Below, piece after piece: positions 16,261 through 25,322 of a DNA stretch of 62,438 bases; positions within the stretch are counted from its first letter, which is position 1; every line of letters starts with the position of its first letter. A program made the position numbers and the translations under genes. The notes under the pieces were generated by a model. That model was not told the DNA's origin. It saw only the letters and a program-made list of their open reading frames with translations, and searched no databases. Source of the DNA: Streptomyces prunicolor NBRC 13075. GTDB lineage: Bacteria; Actinomycetota; Actinomycetes; Streptomycetales; Streptomycetaceae. Where the stretch lies: positions 1 through 62,438 of the forward strand of contig NZ_BARF01000030.1 of NCBI RefSeq assembly GCF_000367365.1, given 5' to 3'.

Positions 16261-17811
16261 ATGGCCCTCTCCAGACGTCTCTTCGTCCTCTCGGCCACCG
16301 CACTCGCCGCGACCGCCACCACCGCCACGGCATCCGCCCTCGCGGCGCCTCCGCCCCCGTCCGACTCCCGCTCCCGCATCCCCGTAAGCCCCGACGACAC
16401 CGAGGCCGAGCTGGTCCGCAAGGCCTCCCAAGTCCGGCCCACCGCACGGCAGGTGGCCTGGCAGAAGCTGGAGCGGACGGCGTTCCTGCACTTCGGCGTG
16501 AACACCTTCACCGGCCTGGAGTGGGGGACCGGTGACGAGGACCCGAACGTGTTCCAGCCGACCGGTCTCGATACCGACCAGTGGGCCCGCGCCCTGCGCG
16601 ACGGCGGCTTCAAGCTCGCCATCCTCACCGTCAAGCACCACGACGGCTTCGTCCTCTACCCCTCCCGCTACACCAACCACACGGTGGGGTACAGCAGTTG
16701 GCGTGCGGGGGAGGGTGACGTCCTGCGCTCCTTCGCCGACTCCATGCGGCGGTACGACCTCAAGGTCGGCGTCTATCTCTCGCCCGCCGACGAGAACCAG
16801 TACCTCCACGGCGTCTACGCCAACGGCAGCTCCCGCACCACGCGGACCGTCCCGACGCTCGTCGACGGCGACGACCGCACCCCGGACGCCTTCTACACAC
16901 TGGACGCCACCGACTACGGCGCCCACATGCTCAACACCCTCTACGAAGTACTGACCGAGCACGGGCCGATCGACGAGGTCTGGTTCGACGGCGCCCAGGG
17001 CCGCATCCCGCCGGGCCACGTCGAGGACTACGACTGGGACAGCTGGTACACGCTGGTCAGATCCCTTGCCCCGGACGCGGCGATCGCCGTGACCGGACCG
17101 GACGTGCGGTGGGTCGGCAACGAGGGCGGCACCGCGCGGGAGGACGAGTGGAGCGTCCTGCCGGTGAAGGAGGAGCAGTACGGGCGTACGGACTGGGCGT
17201 TGTCGTACGACACCCCCGACGAAGGCAGCCGCAGCGCGCTCGTCTCGGCGCAGCCCAACACCGACTACCTGCAGTGGTGGCCCGCCGAATGCGATGTGTC
17301 GATCCACGACGGCTGGTTCTACCATCCGGACCAAGTCCCCAAGAGCGTCGACGAGTTGATCGACATCTACTTCGGCTCGGTCGGCCGCAACGCGGTCCTG
17401 CTGCTCAACGTACCACCGGACACGGACGGCCTGCTGGCAGCCCCGGACGTGGCACGCCTGCGGGAGTTCCGCGAGCGTGTGGACCGGGAGCTGCCCGAGG
17501 ACCTGGCGCGCGGGGCCCGGACCGCCGTATCGCCGGGACGGGTCACCGTCGACCTCGGCACCGAACAGGCCGTCGACCGCGTCCGGTTGGCGGAGGACAT
17601 AGGGCGCTACGGCCAGCAGGTCGAGGCTTTCGTGATCGAGGCGTACGTCGACGGGGCCTGGACGGAGCTGACCCGTGCCGGAACGATCGGCGCGAGCCGC
17701 ATCCTGCTGTTGGCCGCGCCTGTACGCGCCCGGCGGTGGCGGATCAGGGTGACGGCAGCCCGGGACGCCGTACGGATCGCGGAGTTTGGGCTGTACCGGT
17801 CGCGGGTCTGA
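16261..17811 (+). CDS. Secreted GH29 alpha-L-fucosidase
   Basis: 516 residues. The N-terminus SRRLFVLSATALAA is a twin-arginine-type signal. The GH29 barrel (about residues 55-400) shows HFGVNTFTGLEW, the AILTVKHHDGFVLYPS block and the nucleophile Asp243 in DEVWFDGAQG. The C-terminal 100 residues are a beta-sandwich of the F5/8-type often attached to GH29. It releases alpha-linked L-fucose; the L-fucose uptake and oxidation operon starts about 15 kb downstream in the same window. AGAGGAG precedes ATG 16261. It is the second gene of the operon with GH20. Confidence 0.92.
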   Translation: MALSRRLFVLSATALAATATTATASALAAPPPPSDSRSRIPVSPDDTEAELVRKASQVRPTARQVAWQKLERTAFLHFGVNTFTGLEWGTGDEDPNVFQPTGLDTDQWARALRDGGFKLAILTVKHHDGFVLYPSRYTNHTVGYSSWRAGEGDVLRSFADSMRRYDLKVGVYLSPADENQYLHGVYANGSSRTTRTVPTLVDGDDRTPDAFYTLDATDYGAHMLNTLYEVLTEHGPIDEVWFDGAQGRIPPGHVEDYDWDSWYTLVRSLAPDAAIAVTGPDVRWVGNEGGTAREDEWSVLPVKEEQYGRTDWALSYDTPDEGSRSALVSAQPNTDYLQWWPAECDVSIHDGWFYHPDQVPKSVDELIDIYFGSVGRNAVLLLNVPPDTDGLLAAPDVARLREFRERVDRELPEDLARGARTAVSPGRVTVDLGTEQAVDRVRLAEDIGRYGQQVEAFVIEAYVDGAWTELTRAGTIGASRILLLAAPVRARRWRIRVTAARDAVRIAEFGLYRSRV

Positions 17812-17813
17812 GC

Positions 17814-17832
17814 GGCCGGGGGCCGCCCGGCC
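17814..17832. terminator. Hairpin between convergent genes
   Basis: GGCCGGG (17814-17820) pairs with CCCGGCC (17826-17832) across a 5-nt loop. It fills the gap between the GH29 stop and the stop of the helix-turn-helix regulator, so it can serve both directions. Confidence 0.6.
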
Positions 17833-18738
17833 TCACATCTCGTTGAGCAACTTCTCCAGGAAGGCCACCGACTCGGGGGCCGGTGAGGCCACCATGCTCA
17901 GCCGGTCCATGACGGCGAGATAGCGGTCGACCTCTTCGGGCTTGTCCAAGTAGAGGGCGCTGGTGAGCTGTTCGAGATAGACGATGTCCGGCAGGTCCGG
18001 CACCGGGAAGCGCAGCACGGTGATCGGACCGCCGGCGGCGGCGTGGCCGCCCACGTGGAACGGCAGCACCTGGAGCGTGACGTTCGGCAGGGCGGCCGTC
18101 TCGATGAGGTGCCGCAGCTGCCCGCGCATCACGTCCGACCCGCCGAGCGGACGGCGCAGCGCGGCCTCGTCCACCACGACCCACAGCTTCGGGGCTCCGG
18201 GCCTGGTGAGCAACTCCTGGCGGGTCATGCGCAGTTCGACGCGGCGCCGGATCGCGTCCGGGGTGTCGACGGGACGGCCGAGCCGGATGACTGCCTCGGC
18301 GTACGCGGCCGTCTGCAACAGGCCCGGGATGAACTGGACTTCGTAGGTGCGGATGAGGGAGGTGGCCTCTTCCAGACCCAGGTGCTGCTCGAACCAGGTC
18401 GGGAAGGCGTCGCCGTACGCGCGCCACCAGCCGGGTTCGTTGGCACGGCGGGCCGAGTCCAGGAACTCCTGGCGTGCGTCCGGCTCTTGGAGGCCGTAGA
18501 GGGTCAACAGGTCGGCTACGTCACGCTCTTTGAAGCCGACGCGGCCCAGCTCCATACGGCAGAGCTTGGCGTCCGAGGCGCGTATCGCCGAAGCGGCCGT
18601 GTCCCGGGTGATGTTGAGGGACTCGCGCAGGCGGCGCAGGCGGGTGCCCAGCATGATGCGCTGGACCGTCGGACCGCCGCGCTGAAGGCTCAGCACGTCC
18701 GAACCCGAGGGAGCGTATTCCGGTTGAGCTGCAGTCAT
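17833..18738 (-). CDS. XRE-type helix-turn-helix regulator with DUF5753 domain
   Basis: 301 residues. An N-terminal XRE HTH (about 28-85; LGTRLRRLRESLNITRDTAA, then the recognition helix around ASDAKLCRMELGR) is followed by the DUF5753 domain to the end (IRTYEVQFIPGLLQTAAYAEAVI). This is the WhiJ/AbaA-like regulator class that is abundant in Streptomyces and pairs with a DUF397 protein and often an HATPase, linked to development and antibiotic control. Start 18738 was chosen because GAGGGG lies six bases upstream; an ATG six bases earlier has no spacing. Downstream of DUF397 but separated from it by a strong hairpin at 18841-18876, so it is probably transcribed from its own promoter. Confidence 0.85.
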   Translation of the reverse strand: MTAAQPEYAPSGSDVLSLQRGGPTVQRIMLGTRLRRLRESLNITRDTAASAIRASDAKLCRMELGRVGFKERDVADLLTLYGLQEPDARQEFLDSARRANEPGWWRAYGDAFPTWFEQHLGLEEATSLIRTYEVQFIPGLLQTAAYAEAVIRLGRPVDTPDAIRRRVELRMTRQELLTRPGAPKLWVVVDEAALRRPLGGSDVMRGQLRHLIETAALPNVTLQVLPFHVGGHAAAGGPITVLRFPVPDLPDIVYLEQLTSALYLDKPEEVDRYLAVMDRLSMVASPAPESVAFLEKLLNEM

Positions 18739-18840
18739 GTTCATCCCCTCGGCGGTCGCGCCGATACCGTCCGCAAGTTTTCGGGACTCAAAAGAGGATC
18801 GTAGCACCGAGGTTCCGGATAACTGCAGGGAGTGAAGGAG

Positions 18841-18876
18841 CCGGAAGGTGCCGGCCTGTGTTCCGGCGCCTTCCGG
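18841..18876. terminator. Strong hairpin between DUF397 and regulator genes
   Basis: A 14-bp stem (18841-18854 with 18863-18876, one G-U pair) and an 8-nt loop. It lies 24 nt beyond the DUF397 stop and about 100 nt upstream of the regulator start on the minus strand. Confidence 0.7.
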
Positions 18877-18899
18877 CCGATCCGCGGGTTTGCCTGACC

Positions 18900-19151
18900 T
18901 CAGCGGCCGGGGAGTAGGCCGTCGAAGTCGCCGTCCTTCACACCGCGGACGAACGCGGAGATCTCGGCGCTGGTGTAGACGAGCGCCGGACCTTCGGGGT
19001 GGCGCGAGTTGCGTACGGCGACCTGACCGTCGGAGAGTGCGGCCAACTCGACGCAGTTTCCCTCAGGGTTGCTGTGGTGACTCTTGCGCCACTGCGCGTC
19101 GCTCAGCAGGGTCGCCGACATGCCGTTCGCGTGCACTATGTGAGGCCTCAT
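18900..19151 (-). CDS. DUF397-domain protein
   Basis: 83 residues. The DUF397 core is obvious: WRKSHHSNPEGNCVELAAL, then VAVRNSRHPEGPALVYTSAEISAFVRGVKDGDFDGLL. These small proteins are thought to act as partners or antagonists of the adjacent XRE/DUF5753 regulators; the mechanism is not settled. An internal Met at residue 11 (MSATLLSD) is an alternative start. The region just upstream carries the duplicated AATTGC element shared with the divergent HATPase gene. Confidence 0.88.
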   Translation of the reverse strand: MRPHIVHANGMSATLLSDAQWRKSHHSNPEGNCVELAALSDGQVAVRNSRHPEGPALVYTSAEISAFVRGVKDGDFDGLLPGR

Positions 19152-19162
19152 CGCTCCCCCGG

Positions 19163-19308
19163 AAGATCGAATGCAATTGCAGCTTCAATTGCACCCATTG
19201 GTGATGTGGAGGACGATAGCCCTCGGCGGGACCGCTCGCAAGATCGTCTGCAATTGCAGCGGTAATTGCCGATGCGCTTGCGTTTGCAGGGGTAGGCGGA
19301 GGACGATA
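19163..19308. repeat. Duplicated regulatory element between DUF397 and HATPase genes
   Basis: Two copies of a composite element. Each begins AAGATCG (19163 and 19240), then TGCAATTGCAGC and an AATTGC half (19172-19193 and 19249-19270), and later GGAGGACGATA (19208 and 19298). Copy 1 is a dyad, TGCAATTG and CAATTGCA around a 6-nt centre; copy 2 keeps the left arm and a degenerate right arm (TAATTGCC). The first two blocks are 77 nt apart and the last block 90 nt. They are likely binding sites for the neighbouring XRE regulator, with GACGATA as a possible -10. Confidence 0.65.
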
Positions 19309-19367
19309 CTCCGGACGGGGGTAGTGCGCGCAGTTGTTCTCTCTTCCCAGGGGTCTCAGGGGTCGCG

Positions 19368-19916
19368 ATGTCCGCAGAGCAAGACGTACGGCCGGTCGAC
19401 ACCCTGCGCGTCGAGGGGACTTGGCAGTGGCTGTGCCGGGCCGTCGACGAGGTGGGCCGGCCCGAACGCGGTCAGACCGTCACCCTGTTCCCCGCCGCCG
19501 GGGACGGGCGCGACCCCGCTCTCTGTTCCGTCCTGGTCGTACCGCCGATGCCTCAATCGGCCCATGTGGCACGGGACTTCACCCGGGCGGCGCTGGCCGA
19601 CCGGGCCGACGACGAACTCGTCGACGACATGGCGGTCACCGTGTCGGAACTGGTGAGCAACGCGTTGCGCTACGGCCGGGCGCCCAACTCCCTTGCGGAG
19701 CCCCAGCCTTCACTGTGGCTGGCGGTGTGGGACCGGCTGCCGTACGCGGTGTGCGCGGTCACCGACGACAGCGAGCGCATACCCGTGGAGGGGCACCCCG
19801 ACGAGTTCGCGGAGTCCGGGCGCGGCCTGCAGGTGGTGTCCGCGCTGAGCGAGTCGTGGGGCTGGAATCTGCGGGCGGCCGGCGGGAAGACGGTCTGGGC
19901 GCTGTTCCGGCTCTGA
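19368..19916 (+). CDS. ATP-binding (HATPase_c_2) anti-sigma-like protein
   Basis: 182 residues. The GHKL ATPase N-box is VTVSELVSNALRYGR (about 86-100) and the G1/G2 region is ESGRGLQVVSALSESWGW, both typical of stand-alone RsbW/SpoIIAB-like proteins. There is no kinase phosphoacceptor domain. In Streptomyces such genes sit beside XRE/DUF5753 and DUF397 genes, as here, forming a three-gene regulatory module on divergent strands. AGGGG precedes ATG 19368. It probably sequesters a sigma factor or signals to the HTH protein; the partner is not identified. Confidence 0.85.
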   Translation: MSAEQDVRPVDTLRVEGTWQWLCRAVDEVGRPERGQTVTLFPAAGDGRDPALCSVLVVPPMPQSAHVARDFTRAALADRADDELVDDMAVTVSELVSNALRYGRAPNSLAEPQPSLWLAVWDRLPYAVCAVTDDSERIPVEGHPDEFAESGRGLQVVSALSESWGWNLRAAGGKTVWALFRL

Positions 19917-19980
19917 CACGAGTCACGTGAGCGCCTTCGGTGAGAGACGCAGGGAAGAAGCGAGAGGCGCAGGGAAAAGT

Positions 19981-20011
19981 AGAGGGACACCGGTAACTCC
20001 GGTGCCCCTCT
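19981..20011. terminator. Bidirectional terminator hairpin
   Basis: A 13-position stem with 12 pairs (19981-19993 with 19999-20011) and a 5-nt TAACT loop, lying between the convergent stops at 19916 and 20027. Confidence 0.8.
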
Positions 20012-20024
20012 CCCGTGTTGGTGC

Positions 20025-20828
20025 TCAGGCCTTGTGGCCGATACCGCAGATCGCGTCCACGTCGGACGGGTCGCGGCCCACGTCGACCGGCTCCGGGTGC
20101 CACTGCGAGGTGGGCACGATGCCGGGCTCGATGACCTCCAGGCTCTTGAAGTAGGCCGCGATCCGCTCCGGGCCGCGCAGGTGGTACGAGCTGGCGGAGT
20201 TGGCGTTGTACACCGAAATCGCTTGGTTCAGCGCCGCGTTGGTGTCGGTGCCGTCGCTCAGCGCCAGGTAGCTGCCCGGCGGCAGGGCGTCCAGGAAGCG
20301 GCCCACGACGGCCTCGGGCTCGTCCGAGTCCGGGATCTGGCCCAGGATGCCCAGCATCGTCAGCGCGATCGGCTTGCTGAAGTCCAGCGTCTGCGCGGCG
20401 ACTTCGAGGATGCCCTCGGGGTCGCGCACATCGGCGTCGAGGTAGGCGCAGGCGCCTTCCGGGGTGCTGGTGAGCAGCGCCTGGGCGTGCACCAGCACCA
20501 GCGGGTCGTTGTCGACGTACACGATGCGGCTCTCGGGCGCGATGCGCTGCGCGACCTCGTGCGTGTTGTCGACGGTGGGCAGGCCGGTCCCGATGTCGAG
20601 GAACTGGCGGATGCCCGCCTCCTCGGTGAGATAGCGCACCGCCCTTACCAGGAAGCGGCGTTGGAGGCGGGCGAGCAGGGCGATGTCCGGGAACATCTGG
20701 ACGATCATCTCGCCGGCCTCGCGGTCGGCGGCGTAGTTGTCCTTGCCGCCCAGGAGGAAGTTCCACACACGGGCGGAGTGCGGCCGGTCGAGCTGAAGCC
20801 GGTCGGCCAGCGGGTCTTCGGAGGTCAT
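20025..20828 (-). CDS. SAM-dependent methyltransferase, DUF574 type
   Basis: 267 residues of the actinobacterial S-adenosyl methyltransferase family (DUF574, Methyltransf_19). Seen: the family N-terminus RPHSARVWNFLLGGKDNYAADREAGE, motif I FLDIGTGLPTVDNTHEVAQ, the motif II acidic end VYVDNDPLVLVHAQALL, and YLDADVRDPEGIL. The substrate is unknown for the family, which is present in many copies in Streptomyces. ATG 20828 was chosen because it gives the family N-terminus. Transcription is convergent with the HATPase gene; the upstream neighbour is the LacI regulator on the same strand. Confidence 0.88.
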   Translation of the reverse strand: MTSEDPLADRLQLDRPHSARVWNFLLGGKDNYAADREAGEMIVQMFPDIALLARLQRRFLVRAVRYLTEEAGIRQFLDIGTGLPTVDNTHEVAQRIAPESRIVYVDNDPLVLVHAQALLTSTPEGACAYLDADVRDPEGILEVAAQTLDFSKPIALTMLGILGQIPDSDEPEAVVGRFLDALPPGSYLALSDGTDTNAALNQAISVYNANSASSYHLRGPERIAAYFKSLEVIEPGIVPTSQWHPEPVDVGRDPSDVDAICGIGHKA

Positions 20829-20899
20829 GGGCAAAGCCTCACACGAAGTACCCGGCGGTGTCCGGCGATTCGGACTCGAAACGGGGGACACGCCCCCTT

Positions 20900-21961
20900 T
20901 CAGGCCCGTGCCGGTCCCGTGCTGTCCCGTTCGATCAGCCGCGGCACCGGCACCCGCACGGTGCGCGCCGGGCCGCCGTCCAGCAGCGCGGTCAACTCCC
21001 GGGCCGCCGTACGGCCGAACTCCACGCTGTCCCGGGACAGCGCCGACAACCATGGCCGGACCATGCGGCACAGCGCGGAGTCCTCCCAGGCGACCACCGA
21101 CACGTCCGCCGGTACGGAGAAGCCGAGTTCGGTCGCTGCGGCCACCCCGGCGACGGCCATCACGTCGTTGTCGTAGATCAACGCCGTTGGGGGAGCGGGG
21201 ACTTCGAGGACCCGGCGGGTGACGGCGGCGCCCGCCGCGTCCGAGTAGTCGGTGGTCACCGAGCGCACCTCGGTCAGCCCGCGCCGTGCGGCCTCGGCGC
21301 GCAGGGCGCGGATGCGGCGCTCGGTGTGCGCGAGGCCGGGCAGGCCGGCGATGTGCACGATGCGCCGGTGGCCGCGCGCGTACAACTCGTCGACCACCGA
21401 AGCCATTGCGCCCGCGTCGTCGGCCCACACCGTCGACAGGCCGGGGTGGCGTTCGTCGGGTGCGCCGCCGATCACCACGGCGGGCAGGCCCAGTTCGTCG
21501 AGGAGGTCGGGCCGCGGGTCGGCGGTGCGCGGGTCGGCCACCAGGACGCCGTCCACGCGGTGTTCGGCCCACCAGCGCCGGTACACCGCGCACTCGTCGT
21601 CGACGTCCTGGGCCATCTGGAAGAGCAGACCGAGATGGCGCTCGGCCAGCACCTCCTGGATACCCGACACGAGTTGGAGGAAGAACGAGTCGACGCCGAG
21701 GGTGTCCGCGGGCCGGGCGAGAACGAAACCGACCGTCGCCGCACCCTCCCCGGACAGCGCCCGCGCCGCCGTACTGGGCCGCCAGCCCAGCTGCTCCGCG
21801 ACCCGGCGCACCCGGTCGCGGGTGACCTCGGAGACGCCGGGCCGGCCGTTGAGCGCGAAGGAGACCGCGCTCTCGGACACGCCGGCGCGCTGCGCGATGT
21901 CCTTCATCGTCGGCCGACGCGCGGGCGACCGCTTGCCTGACAAGCCTGCACTCCATTCCAC
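20900..21961 (-). CDS. LacI-family repressor of the glycan transporter operon
   Basis: 353 residues from GTG 21961. The HTH (MKDIAQRAGVSESAVSFALNGRPGVSEVTRDRVRRVAEQLGWRP, about residues 19-62) and hinge (STAARALSG) are followed by a periplasmic-binding-type effector domain. The start is uncertain: GTG 21961 has no clear ribosome-binding site, while an in-frame TTG at 21943 has GGAG upstream. It is divergent from the CUT1 transporter operon, and two facing copies of ACTAATGCGCTT lie between them, a typical self- and operon-repressing arrangement. The inducer is likely a product of the glycan it controls, for example a manno- or GlcNAc-oligosaccharide (inference). Confidence 0.88.
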   Translation of the reverse strand: MEWSAGLSGKRSPARRPTMKDIAQRAGVSESAVSFALNGRPGVSEVTRDRVRRVAEQLGWRPSTAARALSGEGAATVGFVLARPADTLGVDSFFLQLVSGIQEVLAERHLGLLFQMAQDVDDECAVYRRWWAEHRVDGVLVADPRTADPRPDLLDELGLPAVVIGGAPDERHPGLSTVWADDAGAMASVVDELYARGHRRIVHIAGLPGLAHTERRIRALRAEAARRGLTEVRSVTTDYSDAAGAAVTRRVLEVPAPPTALIYDNDVMAVAGVAAATELGFSVPADVSVVAWEDSALCRMVRPWLSALSRDSVEFGRTAARELTALLDGGPARTVRVPVPRLIERDSTGPARA

Positions 21962-21971
21962 CGGTGCCGCG

Positions 21972-22013
21972 CACTAATGCGCTTGAGTCAGCACACCCTA
22001 AAGCGCATTAGTG
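21972..22013. promoter_or_regulatory. Paired LacI-type operators between regulator and transporter
   Basis: CACTAATGCGCTT (21972-21984) and its exact reverse complement AAGCGCATTAGTG (22001-22013), 16 nt apart. Each half has a GCGC centre and partial self-dyad, ACTnAnGCGCnTnAGT-like, as expected of LacI operators. ACTAATG recurs at 22073-22079. Confidence 0.75.
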
Positions 22014-22100
22014 ATCCACCGCAAGAATGCGAACACACCTCGCTGACCAGTGCAGTTGGTCAGAACCGGCCAACTAATGAATTTAGCTGAGCGGAATCCA

Positions 22101-22130
22101 TTGACGGGCCCCGTGAACAGCGTGCAAGGT
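22101..22130 (+). promoter_or_regulatory. Candidate promoter of the glycan transporter operon
   Basis: TTGACG (22101-22106) and CAAGGT (22125-22130), 18-nt spacing, 49 nt before the GTG start of the binding protein and downstream of the LacI sites. Confidence 0.45.
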
Positions 22131-22178
22131 CTGCCCCGGCACGATTGGCCAACCCCCACTGCAAAGGAGCCACCCTCC

Positions 22179-23471
22179 GTGCGCATCTCCCGCAGAGTCT
22201 TCGCCGCAGCTGCCGCCGCCGTCGTCCTCATGCCGCTGAGCGCCTGCGGCTCCGGGGGAGACGACGGCGGATCGACCGACGCCTCGGGCAAGGTCGAGGG
22301 CGACATCACCTTCCAGACCTGGAACCTCCGCGCCAACTTCAAGTCGTACTTCGAGGGCGTGATCTCCGGTTTCGAGAAGAAGTACCCCGGCACCCATGTG
22401 AAGTGGATCGACCAGCCCGCCGAGGGCTACGCCGACAAGATCAGCGCGGACGCCGCCGGCGGCACCCTGCCCGACGTCGTCAACGTCTCCCCGGACCTGG
22501 TCGCCCCGCTCGCCAAGGCGGGCCTCGCGCTCGACCTCGACAAGTCGGCCGCGAAGTACAAGAGCGAGTACCTGCCCGGAGCTTGGGCCAGCCACCAGAT
22601 ACCGGGCATGACCGGCACCTACGCCTTCCCCTGGTACCTCAACACCGGCCCGCTCTTCTACAACAAGTCCCTCTTCAAGCAGGCCGGACTCAACGCCGAC
22701 CAGCCGCCGAAGACGTACGACGAACTCTTCGCCCAGGCCCTCCAGTTGGCGAAGAAGACCGACGGCAAGGTCGCCACCCTCGCCAACGTCCCCACCGTCG
22801 AGGACTTCGGCCGCTACGGCGTCCAGCTCATGAACAAGGCGGGCACCGCCTTCGCCTTCAACGACGCGAAGGGCATCGAACTCCTCACCAAGTACAAGGA
22901 GTTGTACGACGCCAAGGCCCTCGACCCGCAGGCGCTCACCGCCACCCCCGAGTCGTCCGGCAAGAAGTTCCTCACCGGCGCCGTCGCCATGAACCCCGGC
23001 AGCGCGCTGGACCTCGACAACTTCAAGAAGCAGGCGCCCACCCTGTACAAGAACATCGGCATCACCGACCAGATCACCAGCACCGGGCACGTCAACATGT
23101 ACGTGATGGGCGTGATGGTCAACTCCAAGACCAAGCACACGGCCGCCTCGGTGGCCTTCGCGCACTACGTCACCGACGCCCAGCAGCAGATGTCCTTCGC
23201 GAAGAAGGTCGCCATCTTCCCGAGCACCGCCGGCTCCCTCGACGACCCGTACTTCACCAAGGAGGACGGCACCGACGAGACACGCGTGCGGATCGCCGCC
23301 GCCAAGTCCCTGAAGAACGCGGTGAATTACACGCCGGTGCTGTTCAGCGAGCAGATGAAGACCGCGCTGCGCAACGAGGTCGCCAAGGCGCTCCAAGGCA
23401 AGGAGAGCCCCAAGTCGGCTCTCGACAACGCTGTCAAGCAGTGCGACACGCTCCTCCAGCAGCAGGGATAG
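22179..23471 (+). CDS. CUT1-type ABC sugar-binding lipoprotein
   Basis: 430 residues from GTG 22179, with AAGGAG upstream. A lipoprotein signal ends at LSAC with the lipidated Cys23, followed by a Gly/Asp/Ser-rich tether. The rest is a family-1 extracellular solute-binding protein (FQTWNLRANFKSYFEGVISGFEKKYPGTHVKW, then FPWYLNTGPLFYNKSLF). It captures an oligosaccharide at the outer face of the membrane for the two permeases that follow. Given the GH85, GH38 and GH5 genes in the same operon, an N-glycan-derived manno-oligosaccharide is the likely ligand (inference). LacI operators lie upstream. Confidence 0.92.
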   Translation: MRISRRVFAAAAAAVVLMPLSACGSGGDDGGSTDASGKVEGDITFQTWNLRANFKSYFEGVISGFEKKYPGTHVKWIDQPAEGYADKISADAAGGTLPDVVNVSPDLVAPLAKAGLALDLDKSAAKYKSEYLPGAWASHQIPGMTGTYAFPWYLNTGPLFYNKSLFKQAGLNADQPPKTYDELFAQALQLAKKTDGKVATLANVPTVEDFGRYGVQLMNKAGTAFAFNDAKGIELLTKYKELYDAKALDPQALTATPESSGKKFLTGAVAMNPGSALDLDNFKKQAPTLYKNIGITDQITSTGHVNMYVMGVMVNSKTKHTAASVAFAHYVTDAQQQMSFAKKVAIFPSTAGSLDDPYFTKEDGTDETRVRIAAAKSLKNAVNYTPVLFSEQMKTALRNEVAKALQGKESPKSALDNAVKQCDTLLQQQG

Positions 23472-23477
23472 TCCGAG

Positions 23478-24367
23478 ATGGCCCTCTCCACCGTCTCCCG
23501 GGTGCGGCGCCAACTGCCCACCAGCCCCTGGCTGTTCGCCGCCCCCGGGCTGCTGATCACCGGCGCCTTCATCCTCTACCCGTTCGGCTCCACGCTGGTC
23601 AACGCCTTCACCGACCGGCGCACCCTGATACCGGGCCACTTCGTCGGCTTCGCCAACTTCCGCGAGCTGTGGCACGACGAGATGTTCTGGACCGGCCTGC
23701 GCAACAGCACGCTGTACATCGTCGGGGTGGTCCCCGCACTCGTCGTACTCCCGTTGCTGCTCGCCCTGTTGGTCCAGAAGAACATCCCCGGCATCACCTT
23801 CTTCCGGTCCGCCTTCTACACCCCGGTCGTCGCGTCGATCGTCGTCGTCGGACTGATCTGGGTGTGGCTGCTGGACGAACGCGGCCTGGTCAACTCGCTG
23901 TTGGAGACGATCGGCGTCGGCCGGATCGGCTTCCTCAGCGACCAGTGGCTGCTTCTGTTCAGCGCCATGGCCGTCACGGTCTGGAAGGGCCTCGGCTACT
24001 ACATGATCATTTATCTGGCCGCGCTCGCCGGCGTGCCGCGTGAGTTGCACGAGGCCGCCTCGGTCGACGGCGCGGGCGCGGTACGGCGCTTCTTCACGGT
24101 GACCGTGCCCGCCGTCCGCTCCACGATGGTCCTCGTCGGCGCGCTGTCCTCGGTCGCCGCCTTCAAGGTGTTCTCCGAGGTGTACCTGATGGCGGGCCCG
24201 AGCGGTGGACCGGCCGGTGAGGACACCACCCTCGTGATGCTCGTCCAGCGCACCGGTACCGGCCTGACGGGGCGGGTCGGTTACGCCTCCGCCCTCTCCG
24301 TGGTGGTCTTCGTCGTCACCGTCATGCTGATGCTGCTCGTGCTGCGGGCCGACCGGAAGGAGGACTC

Positions 24368-24371
<4 letters not shown>
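23478..24371 (+). CDS. ABC sugar permease (MalF type)
   Basis: 297 residues with six hydrophobic helices and the binding-protein-dependent permease EAA loop ELHEAASVDGAGAVRRFFTVTVPAV (about residues 187-212), which docks the ATPase. It starts 6 nt after the binding-protein stop and its stop overlaps the next start (TTGA). No ATP-binding gene occurs in the operon; Streptomyces CUT1 systems are commonly powered by the shared ATPase MsiK encoded elsewhere. Confidence 0.93.
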
Positions 24372-25270
<899 letters not shown>

Positions 25271-25322
25271 GGCCCCCACGCGCCGACTTCCCCCACGTAC
25301 GCACTACAGAACCAGGATCCCG

